A stretch of DNA of 64,000 nt from Nocardia blacklockiae (GTDB taxonomy: Bacteria > Actinomycetota > Actinomycetes > Mycobacteriales > Mycobacteriaceae), in NCBI RefSeq assembly GCF_015477355.1, contig NZ_JADLRJ010000002.1, forward strand, positions 372,001 to 436,000, in the 5' to 3' direction. The notes under the pieces are model-generated. The model saw nothing but the letters and a program-made list of their open reading frames with translations, searched no databases and was not told the origin of the DNA. The position numbers and the translations under genes are program-made. Numbering within the stretch: the stretch's first letter is position 1; each line of letters starts with the position of its first letter. Below are positions 16,405-26,296 of the stretch, piece by piece.

Positions 16405-17295
16405 TCAGCCGAGTTCCGGATGGGCGTGCACCGGAAGGGGCCTGTCCGGCATCGGCAGCACCCGTAGTCGAGCGCGCAGGACGACGTCGGTCACCTCGTG
16501 CGGCACGTCGTCCTCGTCCTCGGGCGCCGCGGGGTCGAGACCCAGTTCCAGGACCGCGCGCTCGTGCAGCGCCCGGGCGTCCAGCGCGGCCTGGACCTGC
16601 CAGCGGAATTCGGCGGCCGGGATCGGCTCGCCGGGGACGGACTCGCGTTCGTCGGTGAGCCGGCGGGCCTCGGCCAGTCCCTCGCCGAGGAACGGGGCCA
16701 GGTCGTTGGCGGCGCCGCAGTCCTCGTCGTCGACGAACAGCAGCACTCCGTCCACCCGGCCGGCCCGCTCGAAGCTGCCGTACAGGACCGAGCCCTGCCC
16801 GTCCGACACGGGCCAGCGGAGGTATTCGACCGCGGTGACGGGTTCGTCGAGTTCGGCCGTCCAGGCCGGTTCGGCGATCCCGGCCGCGGCGAGCCGGTCC
16901 GCCGCCTCCCGCGCGGCCGTGCGCGCGGGCTCGTCGGTCAGCGCGACGACGCAGCGCAGGAAGGCCAGCGCGGCCGCGTCGGACCGCTTCTCGGCCTCGC
17001 CGATGAACATCTGCGCGAACGCCTCGTCGTACTCGGGCGTGCCGTAGGTGGCGGCGAGCAGCGACGCGGCCAGGTACTCGCCGTCCACCGGTTCCTCGAC
17101 GCTCTCGAAGCGCGCGATGGTGGCGGCGATGTCGTCGATCATCTGCTCGAAGCCGCTGCTGTCGAGCTCGAGTCCCATGTCCTCGAGATCCGCGAACTCG
17201 ACGACCGGATCGTCGAGTTCGCCCGACGGCGCGACCGCACGCCCCTGCTGCTGATTGCTCTTCTTGCCTTTACGGCCGCGGCTCACCGGACTCAT
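16405..17295 (-). CDS. Conserved actinobacterial protein of unknown function
   Basis: The 296-residue cytosolic protein opens with a very basic segment (MSPVSRGRKGKKSNQQQGR) and is acidic thereafter. It has no membrane segments or known catalytic motifs. Predicted helices dominate residues 45-165 (FEQMIDDIAATIARFESVEE; EYDEAFAQMFIGEAEKRSDA). A C-terminal portion follows with HERAVLELGLDP and a Pro-rich tail. Similar proteins beginning MSPVSRGRKxKK are widespread in actinomycetes, to my recollection. ATG 17295 is preferred; ATG 17313 would add six residues. It is convergent with hsp20 (10-bp gap) and codirectional with truA. Confidence 0.8.
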   Translation of the reverse strand: MSPVSRGRKGKKSNQQQGRAVAPSGELDDPVVEFADLEDMGLELDSSGFEQMIDDIAATIARFESVEEPVDGEYLAASLLAATYGTPEYDEAFAQMFIGEAEKRSDAAALAFLRCVVALTDEPARTAAREAADRLAAAGIAEPAWTAELDEPVTAVEYLRWPVSDGQGSVLYGSFERAGRVDGVLLFVDDEDCGAANDLAPFLGEGLAEARRLTDERESVPGEPIPAAEFRWQVQAALDARALHERAVLELGLDPAAPEDEDDVPHEVTDVVLRARLRVLPMPDRPLPVHAHPELG

Positions 17296-17398
17296 GTGGC
17301 CCGAGTCTGCCATCCGCCGCCCCGCGCGCTCGCACCAACTCGCGGGAATTCGCCGAGCGGGAGGTCGGGGGGCCTCCGACGCGCGAGGTCGAGCCGAT

Positions 17399-18250
17399 TC
17401 AACCGCAGCAGCCCGCGGCGGGCGGCACGGTGCGCATCTCCCGGGTCTGGGCGTTGCGGGCGGCCAGGTCGGCCTCGGCGGGATAGTCGACGCCGATCAG
17501 GCTCAGCCCGTGCGCCGGGGCGACCGTGACGGAGCTGGAACGCTCCCGCTCGCCCAGCAGACCCGCGACCCACTCGGGCGTCCGCCGCCCCTCCCCCACG
17601 GCCAGCACCGCGCCGACCAGACTGCGGACCATCGACCAGCAGAACGCGTCGGCGCTGACGTAGGCGGTGAGCAGTCGGCCGTCGGACGACGAGACCCAGT
17701 CGAACCGCTGCAACTCCCGCACGGTCGTCGCACCCTCCCGCCGACGGCAGAAGGCCGCGAAATCGTGCAGCCCCAACAACTTTCGCGACGCCGCACGCAT
17801 CGCGGACAGGTCCACCGGACGGCACGGCACGACACTGCGGGCCTGTAGCGGATCCGCCCCGTAGGGCGCGGTGGTCAGCCGGTAGGCGTAGTGCCGCCGG
17901 ATCGCGGAGAAGCGCGCGTCGAATTCGGGCGGCACCGTGTGAATCTCCTTGACCCGCACGTCCTTCGGCAGAAAGCGGGCCAGGCGACGGATCAGCTTGG
18001 GGCCGTCGAACTCCGCGGCGGTGTCGAAGTGCGCGACCTGTCCCTCGGCGTGCACGCCGGCGTCGGTGCGCCCCGCCACGGTGAGCTGAATCGGTTCGCG
18101 CAGCACCTTGCTCAGTGATTCCTCCAGCACGCCCTGCACCGTGCGCAGGCCGGGCTGACGCGCCCAGCCGGTGAAATCGGTGCCGTCGTAGGCGACATCG
18201 ATTCGTGCCCGAATCGCAACGGTTTGCTGGGCCGGATCAGCACTGGTCAA
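17399..18250 (-). CDS. truA: tRNA pseudouridine(38-40) synthase TruA
   Basis: TruA isomerises uridines 38-40 in the tRNA anticodon arm. The 283-residue protein has the N-terminal [17 protein letters not shown], the catalytic motif [16 protein letters not shown] with Asp63, and RRHYAYRL. The C-terminal [20 protein letters not shown] is also conserved. It ends in a short Cys-containing tail (PPAAGCCG). It lies downstream of rplQ, separated by a strong terminator, the usual actinobacterial order. Confidence 0.95.
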   Translation of the reverse strand: MTSADPAQQTVAIRARIDVAYDGTDFTGWARQPGLRTVQGVLEESLSKVLREPIQLTVAGRTDAGVHAEGQVAHFDTAAEFDGPKLIRRLARFLPKDVRVKEIHTVPPEFDARFSAIRRHYAYRLTTAPYGADPLQARSVVPCRPVDLSAMRAASRKLLGLHDFAAFCRRREGATTVRELQRFDWVSSSDGRLLTAYVSADAFCWSMVRSLVGAVLAVGEGRRTPEWVAGLLGERERSSSVTVAPAHGLSLIGVDYPAEADLAARNAQTREMRTVPPAAGCCG

Positions 18251-18276
18251 GCCATCTCCTGGTTACCATACGAGAG

Positions 18277-18308
18277 AAGCCCGCCGACCCGGAGGGGACG
18301 GCGGGCTT
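18277..18308 (-). terminator. Intrinsic terminator of the rpoA-rplQ operon
   Basis: AAGCCCGCCG and CGGCGGGCTT form a perfect 10-bp stem with a 12-nt loop. On the minus strand it lies 23 bp after the rplQ stop and is followed by a pyrimidine-rich CTTCTCTCG. Confidence 0.88.
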
Positions 18309-18331
18309 ACTCATGGAATCAGACTCGGAAG

Positions 18332-18853
18332 TCAGTCTTCCTTCTTGTCCTCGGCCGGAGCCTCGGCAGCCTCGTCGGCCTCGTCGGCCTCGTCGGCCTC
18401 GACCTCGGCGGCGGGAGCCTCCTCGGCCTTCGGCTCGGCCTTGGCGGCCTGCGACGCGGCCACGCGACGGGCGCGATCGGCCTCGTTGGTCACGGTCTTC
18501 TCCCGGACCAGCTCGATGATCGCCATCGGCGCGTTGTCACCCTTGCGCGGCAGGGTCTTGATGATCCGGGTGTAGCCACCCTCGCGACCCTCGAACGACG
18601 GTCCGATGTTCGCGAAGAGTTCGTGCACCACGTCCTTGTTGCGGATCACCTTGAGCACCTCGCGGCGGTCGGCCAGCGAGCCGGCCTTCGCCTTGGTGAC
18701 CAGCTTCTCGGCGTACGGGCGCAGCGCCTTGGCCTTGGCCTCGGTGGTCGTGATCCGACCGTGCTCGAAGAGCGCCGTGGCCAGATTGGCGAAGATCGCC
18801 TTCTGGTGCGACGCCGACCCGCCGAAGCGAGCACCCTTCTTGGGCTTGGGCAT
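18332..18853 (-). CDS. rplQ: 50S ribosomal protein L17
   Basis: L17 lies near the exit of the ribosomal tunnel. The 173-residue protein starts [20 protein letters not shown] and has the conserved core through [20 protein letters not shown]-type sequence. The last 45 residues are an extremely acidic Ala/Glu/Asp-rich tail ([20 protein letters not shown]). It is encoded partly by short tandem 9-bp repeats (gtcggcctc on the plus strand, about 18371-18400). Such tails are common in mycobacterial and nocardial L17. The gene is 44 bp downstream of rpoA. Confidence 0.97.
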   Translation of the reverse strand: MPKPKKGARFGGSASHQKAIFANLATALFEHGRITTTEAKAKALRPYAEKLVTKAKAGSLADRREVLKVIRNKDVVHELFANIGPSFEGREGGYTRIIKTLPRKGDNAPMAIIELVREKTVTNEADRARRVAASQAAKAEPKAEEAPAAEVEADEADEADEAAEAPAEDKKED

Positions 18854-18897
18854 TGGTTGTTCTCCTTTAGGAAGGCCCCGGGACTGGCCCGTACGGC

Positions 18898-19983
<1,086 letters not shown>

Positions 19984-20062
19984 CTATTTGACGCCCACGA
20001 ACTGGGGCGTGGGGATGGGGAGCCGGAACTCTCCACCCCCACCAGCAGCACCGATCAGCGGC

Positions 20063-20668
20063 TTACTTCGAGTAGTACTCGACGATGAGCTGTTCGTTGA
20101 TCGGCACGTCGATCTGCGCGCGCTCCGGCAGCTGGTGCACCAGCACCCGCAGCCGGTTCGGCACTACCTGCAGCCAGCCCGGGATCGGGCGGTCGCCCTG
20201 GGTCTCGCGGGCCACCTGGAACGGCAGCGTGCCCAGCGACTTCTCCTTGACATCGATGATGTCGTACTGGGAGACCTGGAAGCTGGGGACGTTCACCTTC
20301 TTGCCGTTGACCAGCAGGTGGCCGTGGCTGACCAGCTGGCGGGCCTGCCGGCGGGTGCGCGCCAGGCCGGCGCGGTAGATCACGTTGTCCAGCCGGGACT
20401 CCAGGAGCTGCAGCATGTTGTCGCCGGTCTTGCCCTTGCGACGGTTCGCCTCTTCGTAGTAGCGGCGGAACTGCTTCTCCATGACGCCGTAGGTGAAGCG
20501 AGCCTTCTGCTTCTCCTGCAGCTGGACCAGGTACTCGCTCTCCTTGATCCGCGCGCGGCCGTGCTGGCCGGGCGGGTAGGGGCGACGTTCGAACGCCTGG
20601 TCACCGCCGACGAGGTCGACGCGCAGGCGACGCGACTTGCGGGTGATGGGGCCGGTGTAACGAGCCAT
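20063..20668 (-). CDS. rpsD: 30S ribosomal protein S4
   Basis: This is a primary 16S-binding assembly protein of 201 residues. It begins MARYTGPITRKSRRLRVDLV and carries the S4 RNA-binding domain around residues 90-155 (RLDNVIYRAGLARTRRQARQ; GHLLVNGKKVNVPS). It ends EQLIVEYYSK, the usual C-terminus. Several bacteria use S4 to autoregulate the alpha operon; no confident S4 site is visible here. Confidence 0.98.
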   Translation of the reverse strand: MARYTGPITRKSRRLRVDLVGGDQAFERRPYPPGQHGRARIKESEYLVQLQEKQKARFTYGVMEKQFRRYYEEANRRKGKTGDNMLQLLESRLDNVIYRAGLARTRRQARQLVSHGHLLVNGKKVNVPSFQVSQYDIIDVKEKSLGTLPFQVARETQGDRPIPGWLQVVPNRLRVLVHQLPERAQIDVPINEQLIVEYYSK

Positions 20669-20689
20669 ATCTCTCTACCTTCCTTCCCG

Positions 20690-21103
20690 CTAGACGCGAC
20701 GCCGCTTGGGCGGACGGCAGCCGTTGTGCGGCTGCGGGGTGACATCGGAAATCGAACCCACCTCGAGGCCGGTGGCCTGCAGCGAGCGGATCGCGGTCTC
20801 ACGGCCCGAACCCGGGCCCTTGACGAACACGTCGACCTTCTTGACGCCGTTCTCCTGCGCCTTGCGGGCGGCGTTCTCGGCAGCGAGCTGCGCGGCGAAC
20901 GGGGTCGACTTGCGCGAACCCTTGAACCCGACGTGACCGGACGAGGCCCACGCGATGACGTTGCCCTCGGGGTCGGTGATCGAGACGATGGTGTTGTTGA
21001 ACGTGCTCTTGATGTGCGCGTGGCCGTGCGGGATGTTCTTCTTGTCCCGGCGACGCGACTTCTGGGTCTTCTTGGGGCCGGAGGCCCGACTCTTCGGAGG
21101 CAT
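20690..21103 (-). CDS. rpsK: 30S ribosomal protein S11
   Basis: This platform protein of the small subunit has 137 residues. Visible core motifs are [59 protein letters not shown] and the C-terminal [18 protein letters not shown]. It begins 9 bp after rpsM and lies 21 bp before rpsD in the operon. Confidence 0.98.
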   Translation of the reverse strand: MPPKSRASGPKKTQKSRRRDKKNIPHGHAHIKSTFNNTIVSITDPEGNVIAWASSGHVGFKGSRKSTPFAAQLAAENAARKAQENGVKKVDVFVKGPGSGRETAIRSLQATGLEVGSISDVTPQPHNGCRPPKRRRV

Positions 21104-21112
21104 CGGTTATCC

Positions 21113-21484
21113 CTACTTCTTCTTGCCGGCGACGGTCTTCTTCGGACCCTTGCGCGTGCGCGCATTGGTCTTGGTCCGCTGGCCGCGCACCGGCAGGTGG
21201 CGACGGTGGCGGATGCCCTGATAGCAACCGATCTCGATCTTGCGGCGGATGTCGGCCTGCACCTCGCGGCGCAGGTCACCCTCGACCTTGTAGTCCGACG
21301 CTTCGATGTAGTCGCGCAGCTTGGTCAGGTCGTCGTCGGTGAGATCCTTCGAGCGCAGGTCCGGGCTGACGCCGGTCTGGTCCAGGATCTCCTTGGCGCG
21401 AGTACGGCCGATGCCGAAAATGTAGGTCAGTGCGACCTCCATGCGCTTCTCGCGCGGGAGGTCGACGCCCATCAGACGTGCCAT
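21113..21484 (-). CDS. rpsM: 30S ribosomal protein S13
   Basis: S13 contacts the large subunit at the head of the 30S particle. The 123-residue protein starts [20 protein letters not shown]. The helix-hairpin-helix region is [19 protein letters not shown]. The C-terminal basic tail is [20 protein letters not shown]. It is preceded by a 206-bp gap after rpmJ in which nothing else is recognised. Confidence 0.98.
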   Translation of the reverse strand: MARLMGVDLPREKRMEVALTYIFGIGRTRAKEILDQTGVSPDLRSKDLTDDDLTKLRDYIEASDYKVEGDLRREVQADIRRKIEIGCYQGIRHRRHLPVRGQRTKTNARTRKGPKKTVAGKKK

Positions 21485-21690
21485 GGTGGCGATTCCTTAA
21501 TGTTGCGGAGGTCTGCTCCCTGTCCGTCCCCTCGTATGGGGCCCCGGCCTCCGTACCGGGGGTGTTCAGGCATCCGCCCCCTTCGGGGCTCGTCGATACC
21601 CAGTGGCGCTGGGAGGTCTTCTCATGTGCCAATCCGATCGGCGATCGGTGCTTGGCCGGTGCTGCCGGGCGGGGCGAGGCCCCGGGATCC

Positions 21691-21804
21691 CTAGCCCTGA
21701 CGCTGCTTGTGGCGCAGGTTGTCGCAGATCACCATGACCCGCCCGTTACGGCGGATCACCTTGCACTTCTCGCAGATCTTCTTGACGCTCGGCTGAACCT
21801 TCAC
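21691..21804 (-). CDS. rpmJ: 50S ribosomal protein L36
   Basis: This 37-residue protein starts at a GTG codon at 21804 and reads [20 protein letters not shown] then [17 protein letters not shown]. The zinc-ribbon ligands are of the C+ type (Cys11, Cys14, Cys27, His32). It lies between infA and rpsM, its standard position. Confidence 0.97.
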   Translation of the reverse strand: MKVQPSVKKICEKCKVIRRNGRVMVICDNLRHKQRQG

Positions 21805-21848
21805 GTCCGTCCAATCTCGTTGTGGTTCACAGGCTGTGAACACAGCTT

Positions 21849-21873
21849 TTCCCCGGACCTGATGGCCGGGGAA
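21849..21873. other. Hairpin between infA and rpmJ
   Basis: TTCCCCGG-acctgatgg-CCGGGGAA is a perfect 8-bp stem with a 9-nt loop in the 93-bp infA-rpmJ gap. On the minus strand it is followed by AAG. It could be an attenuator or an RNA-processing site. It is unlikely to be a full terminator inside this operon. Confidence 0.4.
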
Positions 21874-21897
21874 GTCTTCACACCGCGCGGAGCGCGG

Positions 21898-22119
21898 TCA
21901 CTTGTAGCGGTAGACGATGCGGCCGCGGGACAGGTCGTAGGGCGACAGCTCCACGACCACGCGGTCCTCGGGCAGAATGCGGATGTAGTGCTGCCGCATC
22001 TTGCCGCTGATGTGCGCGAGAACCTTGTGACCGTTCTCCAGCTCGATCCGGAACATCGCATTGGGCAGCGGCTCGATAACTCGACCCTCGACCTCGATGG
22101 CCCCGTCTTTCTTCGCCAT
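21898..22119 (-). CDS. infA: Translation initiation factor IF-1
   Basis: IF-1 blocks the ribosomal A site during initiation. The 73-residue single OB-fold protein ([20 protein letters not shown] to [12 protein letters not shown]) has normal length and sequence. It is the first gene of the infA-rpmJ-rpsM-rpsK-rpsD-rpoA-rplQ run and is preceded by a 380-bp non-coding region. Confidence 0.98.
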   Translation of the reverse strand: MAKKDGAIEVEGRVIEPLPNAMFRIELENGHKVLAHISGKMRQHYIRILPEDRVVVELSPYDLSRGRIVYRYK

Positions 22120-22499
22120 ATCCTCCGCGATCCCGTTTGCGCCGGTCCCTGGCTGGGCCCAACTCTTCGGCTAGCTTGTCATTGCAGTTTTGCGTGCACG
22201 TGCATCGACCTGGTGACATACTCACCGGAAGCAACATGCGAACACGCGACGACCGGCGGGTAGGTGCACCGCCGATCAAGCTTACCTGTGCGCGTCCTAT
22301 AAGGCCAAATGCGCCCTGGTGAGCGCGCGCCCGGACGCGAACCTCCAGCAAATCTACCCCTCGATCGCCGCGAACACGACCCGCGTCACGATTGCCGTAC
22401 GGTGTGCCAGCCCTGGGTAGCGCGACCGTCGTGTGTGTTCGCGCTCGCGTAAACTACGCCCTGTCCAGGTAATAAGGTCCAGCAGATCCAGGGGGATCC
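22120..22499. other. Non-coding divergent region between infA and the EspI-like gene
   Basis: No gene-like frame with GC3 bias is seen on either strand. The stretch 22170-22320 has lower GC than its surroundings and probably contains the promoters of the ribosomal operon. The right end (near 22453-22475) leads into the EspI-like transcription unit. Confidence 0.7.
22279..22308 (-). promoter_or_regulatory. Candidate infA operon promoter
   Basis: On the minus strand TTGGCC (22303-22308) and TAAGCT (22279-22284) are 18 bp apart and resemble -35 and TAnnnT-type -10 hexamers. They lie about 160 bp upstream of infA. The call is by eye only. Confidence 0.3.
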
Positions 22500-22580
22500 G
22501 TGAGTCAGCGCAGCCAGCGACCGGTCACCGCGGCGCGCTCGGCGACGGCGACCCCGACCGCTAGCGAGGCGCAGTCGTGA
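22500..22580 (+). CDS. Possible 26-codon leader peptide coupled to the EspI-like gene
   Basis: A GTG codon with a gggggatcc ribosome-site-like stretch opens a 26-codon frame (MSQRSQRPVTAARSATATPT then ASEAQS). Its TGA overlaps the GTG start of the next gene (GTGA at 22577-22580). The 4-bp overlap is typical of translational coupling. The peptide is Ser/Thr/Ala-rich, without a recognisable domain. It could equally be chance. Confidence 0.35.
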   Translation: MSQRSQRPVTAARSATATPTASEAQS

Positions 22581-25500
22581 GTCGTAACAACGAACTCCCC
22601 ATGCTGCCGCCGTGGCTGTCCGAGAGTGATGTCACGCAGGTCGGCTACGAGGCCCCGGTCCAGAACCTGCCGCATGAGGAGCTCATTCCCGAACAGGAGC
22701 CGCTGAAGAAACGCGCCAAGCGCAAGTCCGAGGACAAGGCCGAACCCGAGGGCGGCAAGAAGCGCCGCATGGGCTGGCGCAAGGACAAATCCGACACCCA
22801 GGAACCACCGGCCTCGTGGGGCCGCCCGCCACTGCCCGAGCCCGACGACGCACAGCACCGCTCGCCGGAATCCTTCCGCTCCAACGGCGACCACGCCCCC
22901 GACCGCCCCGACGGCCTGCCACCGCACGAAGGTGGCCACGGCGTTGCCGGCACCCCCCAAACCTTCGACAACCGCCCCTCCTGGCAATCGTCCCCCCAAC
23001 CCGCCCCAGGCCCGACCCCGCCCGCCGACCCCCAAGCGCCCTGGCCACCCAGCCCGACCCCACAGCCCGGACAGGCCACGCCACCATGGCAATCGGTAGC
23101 CCCCGGAACGGGACCGTCGCAAACCGCCCCTGAAGCCCAACCATCGTGGCCCCCCAGCACCCCACCGCAACCCGGCCAACCCACGCCACCTTGGCAATCC
23201 GTGCCAGCCCCCCAACCCCACGCCGGAACCGGACCGTCACCACAGACCGGACAAGACACGCCGCCTTGGCAATCGGGGTCGGCCCCTCAACCACACGCCG
23301 CGACCGGGCCGTCACCACAAATCGGGCAGGACGCGCCGCCTTGGCAGTCCGGTGCGGCCGCCCAGCCGAAGGTTGGTCCGTCACCGAACACCGGTCCCGA
23401 AGCACAGGTTTCACGGCCGCCGACCGGTGGGCCGCAGGCTGGGCAGGACGCGCCGCCGTGGCAAACGGGTTCCGAGACGTCGGCACAGCAGGGAGGTGGG
23501 GCGCGGGATGCCGGGTGGCAGCCGCCGCCGATTCCGCCTGCACCGCAAGGTTTTCCGGGGTCGACCCCGTCGGCTGGCCCGGTATCCGACCCGACCGTGC
23601 GCTCCGGTGGGCGACCGGATCTGCCGCCACCGCCCCCGCACGGCTCGGCGCGTCCGCCACTACCGGAACCTCCGGGCCCCGCGGATCGTGCCCTGCGGCC
23701 CGAGTCTCCCAGTCCCGCGCAGCAGCCCGTGCCTTCGGGGGATCGTGTTGCGCGGCCCGAGTACTCGAGTCCCACGGACCGTGCCGTGCCGTCGGAGTCC
23801 CCGGTTGTCGGCGATCGTCCCGCCCAGCCGGGATCTCCGGTTTCCGGAGATCGTGCCGTGCAGCCCGGATCTCCATTTTCCGGGGATCGTCCGGTGCTGC
23901 CCGAGTCTCCGGGGGTTGATGAGCGCGCGGGTGCGAGTACGCCGTCCGCGCCTGAACGACTGTCCGACCCACGATCCGGCTCGGTTGGGTCGGGGGGTTT
24001 CGCCGACTCGTCCGCACCGGGTGGTTCCTCTCGCTCGCACGCGGACGAGCCTGCACCGCAATGGCTCGACAGTGCGGGGGCGTCCGGCACCGGCCAGGCG
24101 GCGAGCGCTCCGGCCGCGGGCACGCCGCAGGACACGCCCGCCCCACCACCGCGCCTGAGCCCTTTCCCCGAGGCACGCACACCGCAAGCCGACCCCGCAC
24201 CGAGCTGGGCGACCTCCGGCGACCACACCATCACCCCGGAACACCCGTCCCCGCAGGACTTTCCGCAACGGCCCCAGCAGGACTCCCCGCAACAGTCCCC
24301 GCAGGATTCCGCACAACAGTCCCCGCAGGATTCCGCACAGCCGTCGCAGCAGCACTCCGCACAGTCGGCGCAGCAGGATTCCGCACAGTCGGCGCAGCAA
24401 GGCTTTCCGCAGCGGTCACCGCAGCAACCTGCACAGCCGTTGCCGCAGGGATTCGCGCATCCCTCACCGCAGGATTTCACGGACGGTCCGGTGGGTGCTG
24501 CCTCCGCGCGGGACGAGCACGGCTCCGCGCCCGGCCCTGCCGCACCTACGTCATTCGGTCCCCGAGAGACCTCGGGCGCATCGGGGGCTTCCCGCTCCGG
24601 TGCACGCCACGACCTTTCGGCAGGCGCTGCGGATGCGGCCACGGGCCACTCGGCAGAGGGCTCCGGGGCGGGCGAGACTCGTTCCCCGGCAGCGGAATCC
24701 CTCGGGCAGGGGCCGTCGTCCGGCGGCGAAGGGCCGCGGCAGGGGGCCGGTTCGGAGGGTCTCTATCCGTCCGGCACGAACGGGACGGGGAACGGCACAA
24801 CGGGTTTCGCGGGGGCGCAAGCGCCGTTCCCGGCGAGCGGTACCGAAGCGGGTAGTGAGGGTGTGACCGAGCGGTACACCGCGTCGGGGCCCGCCGGTTC
24901 GCGGGCGCCGCAGAGTGATTCGCAGTCGCCGTACGGGGCGCCCGGCAATCGGCTTGCCTCGCCGGGCACCGGGCAGAGCCCGGTCGCGCCGTATGCGCCG
25001 CAGCCGAACGGTGCGATGCCGACGGGTGGGCAGGCACCGGTCGGGGATCCGCGTGGGGCAGGCCAGGCTCCGGTCGGTGAACCGGGCAGGACAGGCCAGT
25101 CTCCGGTCGGGGATCTGGGTGGGGCAGGCCAGGCTCCGGTGGGAGATCCGGCCGGGTTCGGCGCGCTGGCGGAGGGGTCCGCGCCGGGTGAGCAGTGGCA
25201 GTCGCCCGAGCAGCAGTGGGGTGGTGGGCAGCCGTATCAGGCGCAGCAGTATCAAGGGCAGGCGCAGCAGTATCCGGGCCAGGCTCAGCAGTATCAAGAG
25301 GCGCAGCAGTATCCGGGGCAGGCGCAGCAGTATCACCAGGGGCAGTATCAGCAGTCGGGTGGGCCGCAGCCGTCGCTGGACGATGTGCCGGTGCGGCGGG
25401 CCAAGAAGGCGCCCGGGTCGGGGTGGCGGCGCGCGGTGCACCACATGTCCGGCGGCGCGATCAATCCGGGGATGTCCGCGGAGGAACGGCGGCTGCAGGA

Positions 25501-26296
25501 ACTGGTCGCGCGCATCCGCCAGCCGGTGCGCGGCGACTACCGGATCGCGGTGCTGTCGCTGAAGGGCGGCGTGGGCAAGACCACGACCACCATGGGCATC
25601 GGCTCCATCTTCGCCTCCATCCGCGGCGACCGGGTGATCGCGGTCGACGCCAACCCGGACTTCGGCACGCTGTCGCAACGGGTGCCGCTACAGACCCGCT
25701 CCACGGTCCGCGACCTGCTGCTGGACCAGGCGATCAGCAGCTACGGCGACGTGCGCCGGCACACCTCGCAGGCCACCAGCCGCCTGGAAGTGCTTGCCAG
25801 CGAACGGGATCCGGCCGCCTCGGAATCGTTCAGCGAGGACGAGTACCGCCGCGTGGCGCGCATCCTGCAGCGCTACTACAACATCATCCTCACCGACTGC
25901 GGCACCGGCCTGATGCACTCGGCGATGGCGGGTGTGCTGGACCTGGCGCACTCGCTGGTGCTGATCTCGTCCTCGGCGATCGACGGCGCGCGCAGCGCCG
26001 CGGCCACGCTGGACTGGCTGTCGCTGCACGGCCACGACCACCTGGTGCGCAACGCCGTCGTGGTGATCAACCTGCCGCGCCCGGGTTCGCCGAACGTGGG
26101 CATCCAGCAGCTGCGCGAATACTTCCTGTCGCGCTGCCGCGCCGTGCACGTCATTCCGTACGACCCGCACCTGTCCGAGGGCGCGGAGATCGATCTGTCG
26201 CGGCTGCACAAGAACACCAAGCGCTCGCTGGTGGAGCTGGCGGCGACCGTCGCCGACGACTTCGCCACCGATCACCGCCGCTTCCAGCGTTATTGA
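22577..26296 (+). CDS. EspI-like protein: long Pro/Gln-rich repetitive region plus MinD/ParA-like ATPase domain
   Basis: The 1239-residue protein has an N-terminal charged segment (KKRAKRKSEDKAEPEGGKKR). About 850 residues of low-complexity Pro/Gln/Ser/Gly sequence follow. The C-terminal ATPase domain runs from about residue 985 to the end. The deviant Walker A is SLKGGVGKTTTT near residue 995, followed by VIAVDANPDFGTLSQR and IILTDCGTGLMHSAM. This is the architecture of EspI (Rv3876) and related ESX-linked MinD-like proteins, which in M. tuberculosis help tune ESX-1 activity to ATP level. Here it is detached from the ESX loci, 7.5 kb from eccC of the second locus. GTG 22577 is the start. The 3' end overlaps the convergent glxA-like gene by 7 bp. 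Confidence 0.85.
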   Translation: MSRNNELPMLPPWLSESDVTQVGYEAPVQNLPHEELIPEQEPLKKRAKRKSEDKAEPEGGKKRRMGWRKDKSDTQEPPASWGRPPLPEPDDAQHRSPESFRSNGDHAPDRPDGLPPHEGGHGVAGTPQTFDNRPSWQSSPQPAPGPTPPADPQAPWPPSPTPQPGQATPPWQSVAPGTGPSQTAPEAQPSWPPSTPPQPGQPTPPWQSVPAPQPHAGTGPSPQTGQDTPPWQSGSAPQPHAATGPSPQIGQDAPPWQSGAAAQPKVGPSPNTGPEAQVSRPPTGGPQAGQDAPPWQTGSETSAQQGGGARDAGWQPPPIPPAPQGFPGSTPSAGPVSDPTVRSGGRPDLPPPPPHGSARPPLPEPPGPADRALRPESPSPAQQPVPSGDRVARPEYSSPTDRAVPSESPVVGDRPAQPGSPVSGDRAVQPGSPFSGDRPVLPESPGVDERAGASTPSAPERLSDPRSGSVGSGGFADSSAPGGSSRSHADEPAPQWLDSAGASGTGQAASAPAAGTPQDTPAPPPRLSPFPEARTPQADPAPSWATSGDHTITPEHPSPQDFPQRPQQDSPQQSPQDSAQQSPQDSAQPSQQHSAQSAQQDSAQSAQQGFPQRSPQQPAQPLPQGFAHPSPQDFTDGPVGAASARDEHGSAPGPAAPTSFGPRETSGASGASRSGARHDLSAGAADAATGHSAEGSGAGETRSPAAESLGQGPSSGGEGPRQGAGSEGLYPSGTNGTGNGTTGFAGAQAPFPASGTEAGSEGVTERYTASGPAGSRAPQSDSQSPYGAPGNRLASPGTGQSPVAPYAPQPNGAMPTGGQAPVGDPRGAGQAPVGEPGRTGQSPVGDLGGAGQAPVGDPAGFGALAEGSAPGEQWQSPEQQWGGGQPYQAQQYQGQAQQYPGQAQQYQEAQQYPGQAQQYHQGQYQQSGGPQPSLDDVPVRRAKKAPGSGWRRAVHHMSGGAINPGMSAEERRLQELVARIRQPVRGDYRIAVLSLKGGVGKTTTTMGIGSIFASIRGDRVIAVDANPDFGTLSQRVPLQTRSTVRDLLLDQAISSYGDVRRHTSQATSRLEVLASERDPAASESFSEDEYRRVARILQRYYNIILTDCGTGLMHSAMAGVLDLAHSLVLISSSAIDGARSAAATLDWLSLHGHDHLVRNAVVVINLPRPGSPNVGIQQLREYFLSRCRAVHVIPYDPHLSEGAEIDLSRLHKNTKRSLVELAATVADDFATDHRRFQRY
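22985..25355 (+). repeat. Four families of coding tandem repeats in the EspI-like gene
   Basis: (a) PPWQ(S/T)-containing units, about five copies within 22985-23470. (b) SGDR(P/A)VQPGSP units around 23740-23930. (c) QQSPQDSAQ/SAQQ units at about 24255-24440. (d) An 11-residue, 33-bp unit GQ(A/S)PVG(D/E)(P/L)xGx in four copies at about 25028-25159, then short GQAQQY(P/Q) units at about 25230-25340. Each family is in frame, so length variation between strains would not disrupt the ATPase domain. Confidence 0.8.

Noticed and set aside
21849-21873. Full terminator between infA and rpmJ
   Set aside because: The genes are a conserved operon and no U-tract follows. It was kept only as a hairpin of unknown role.
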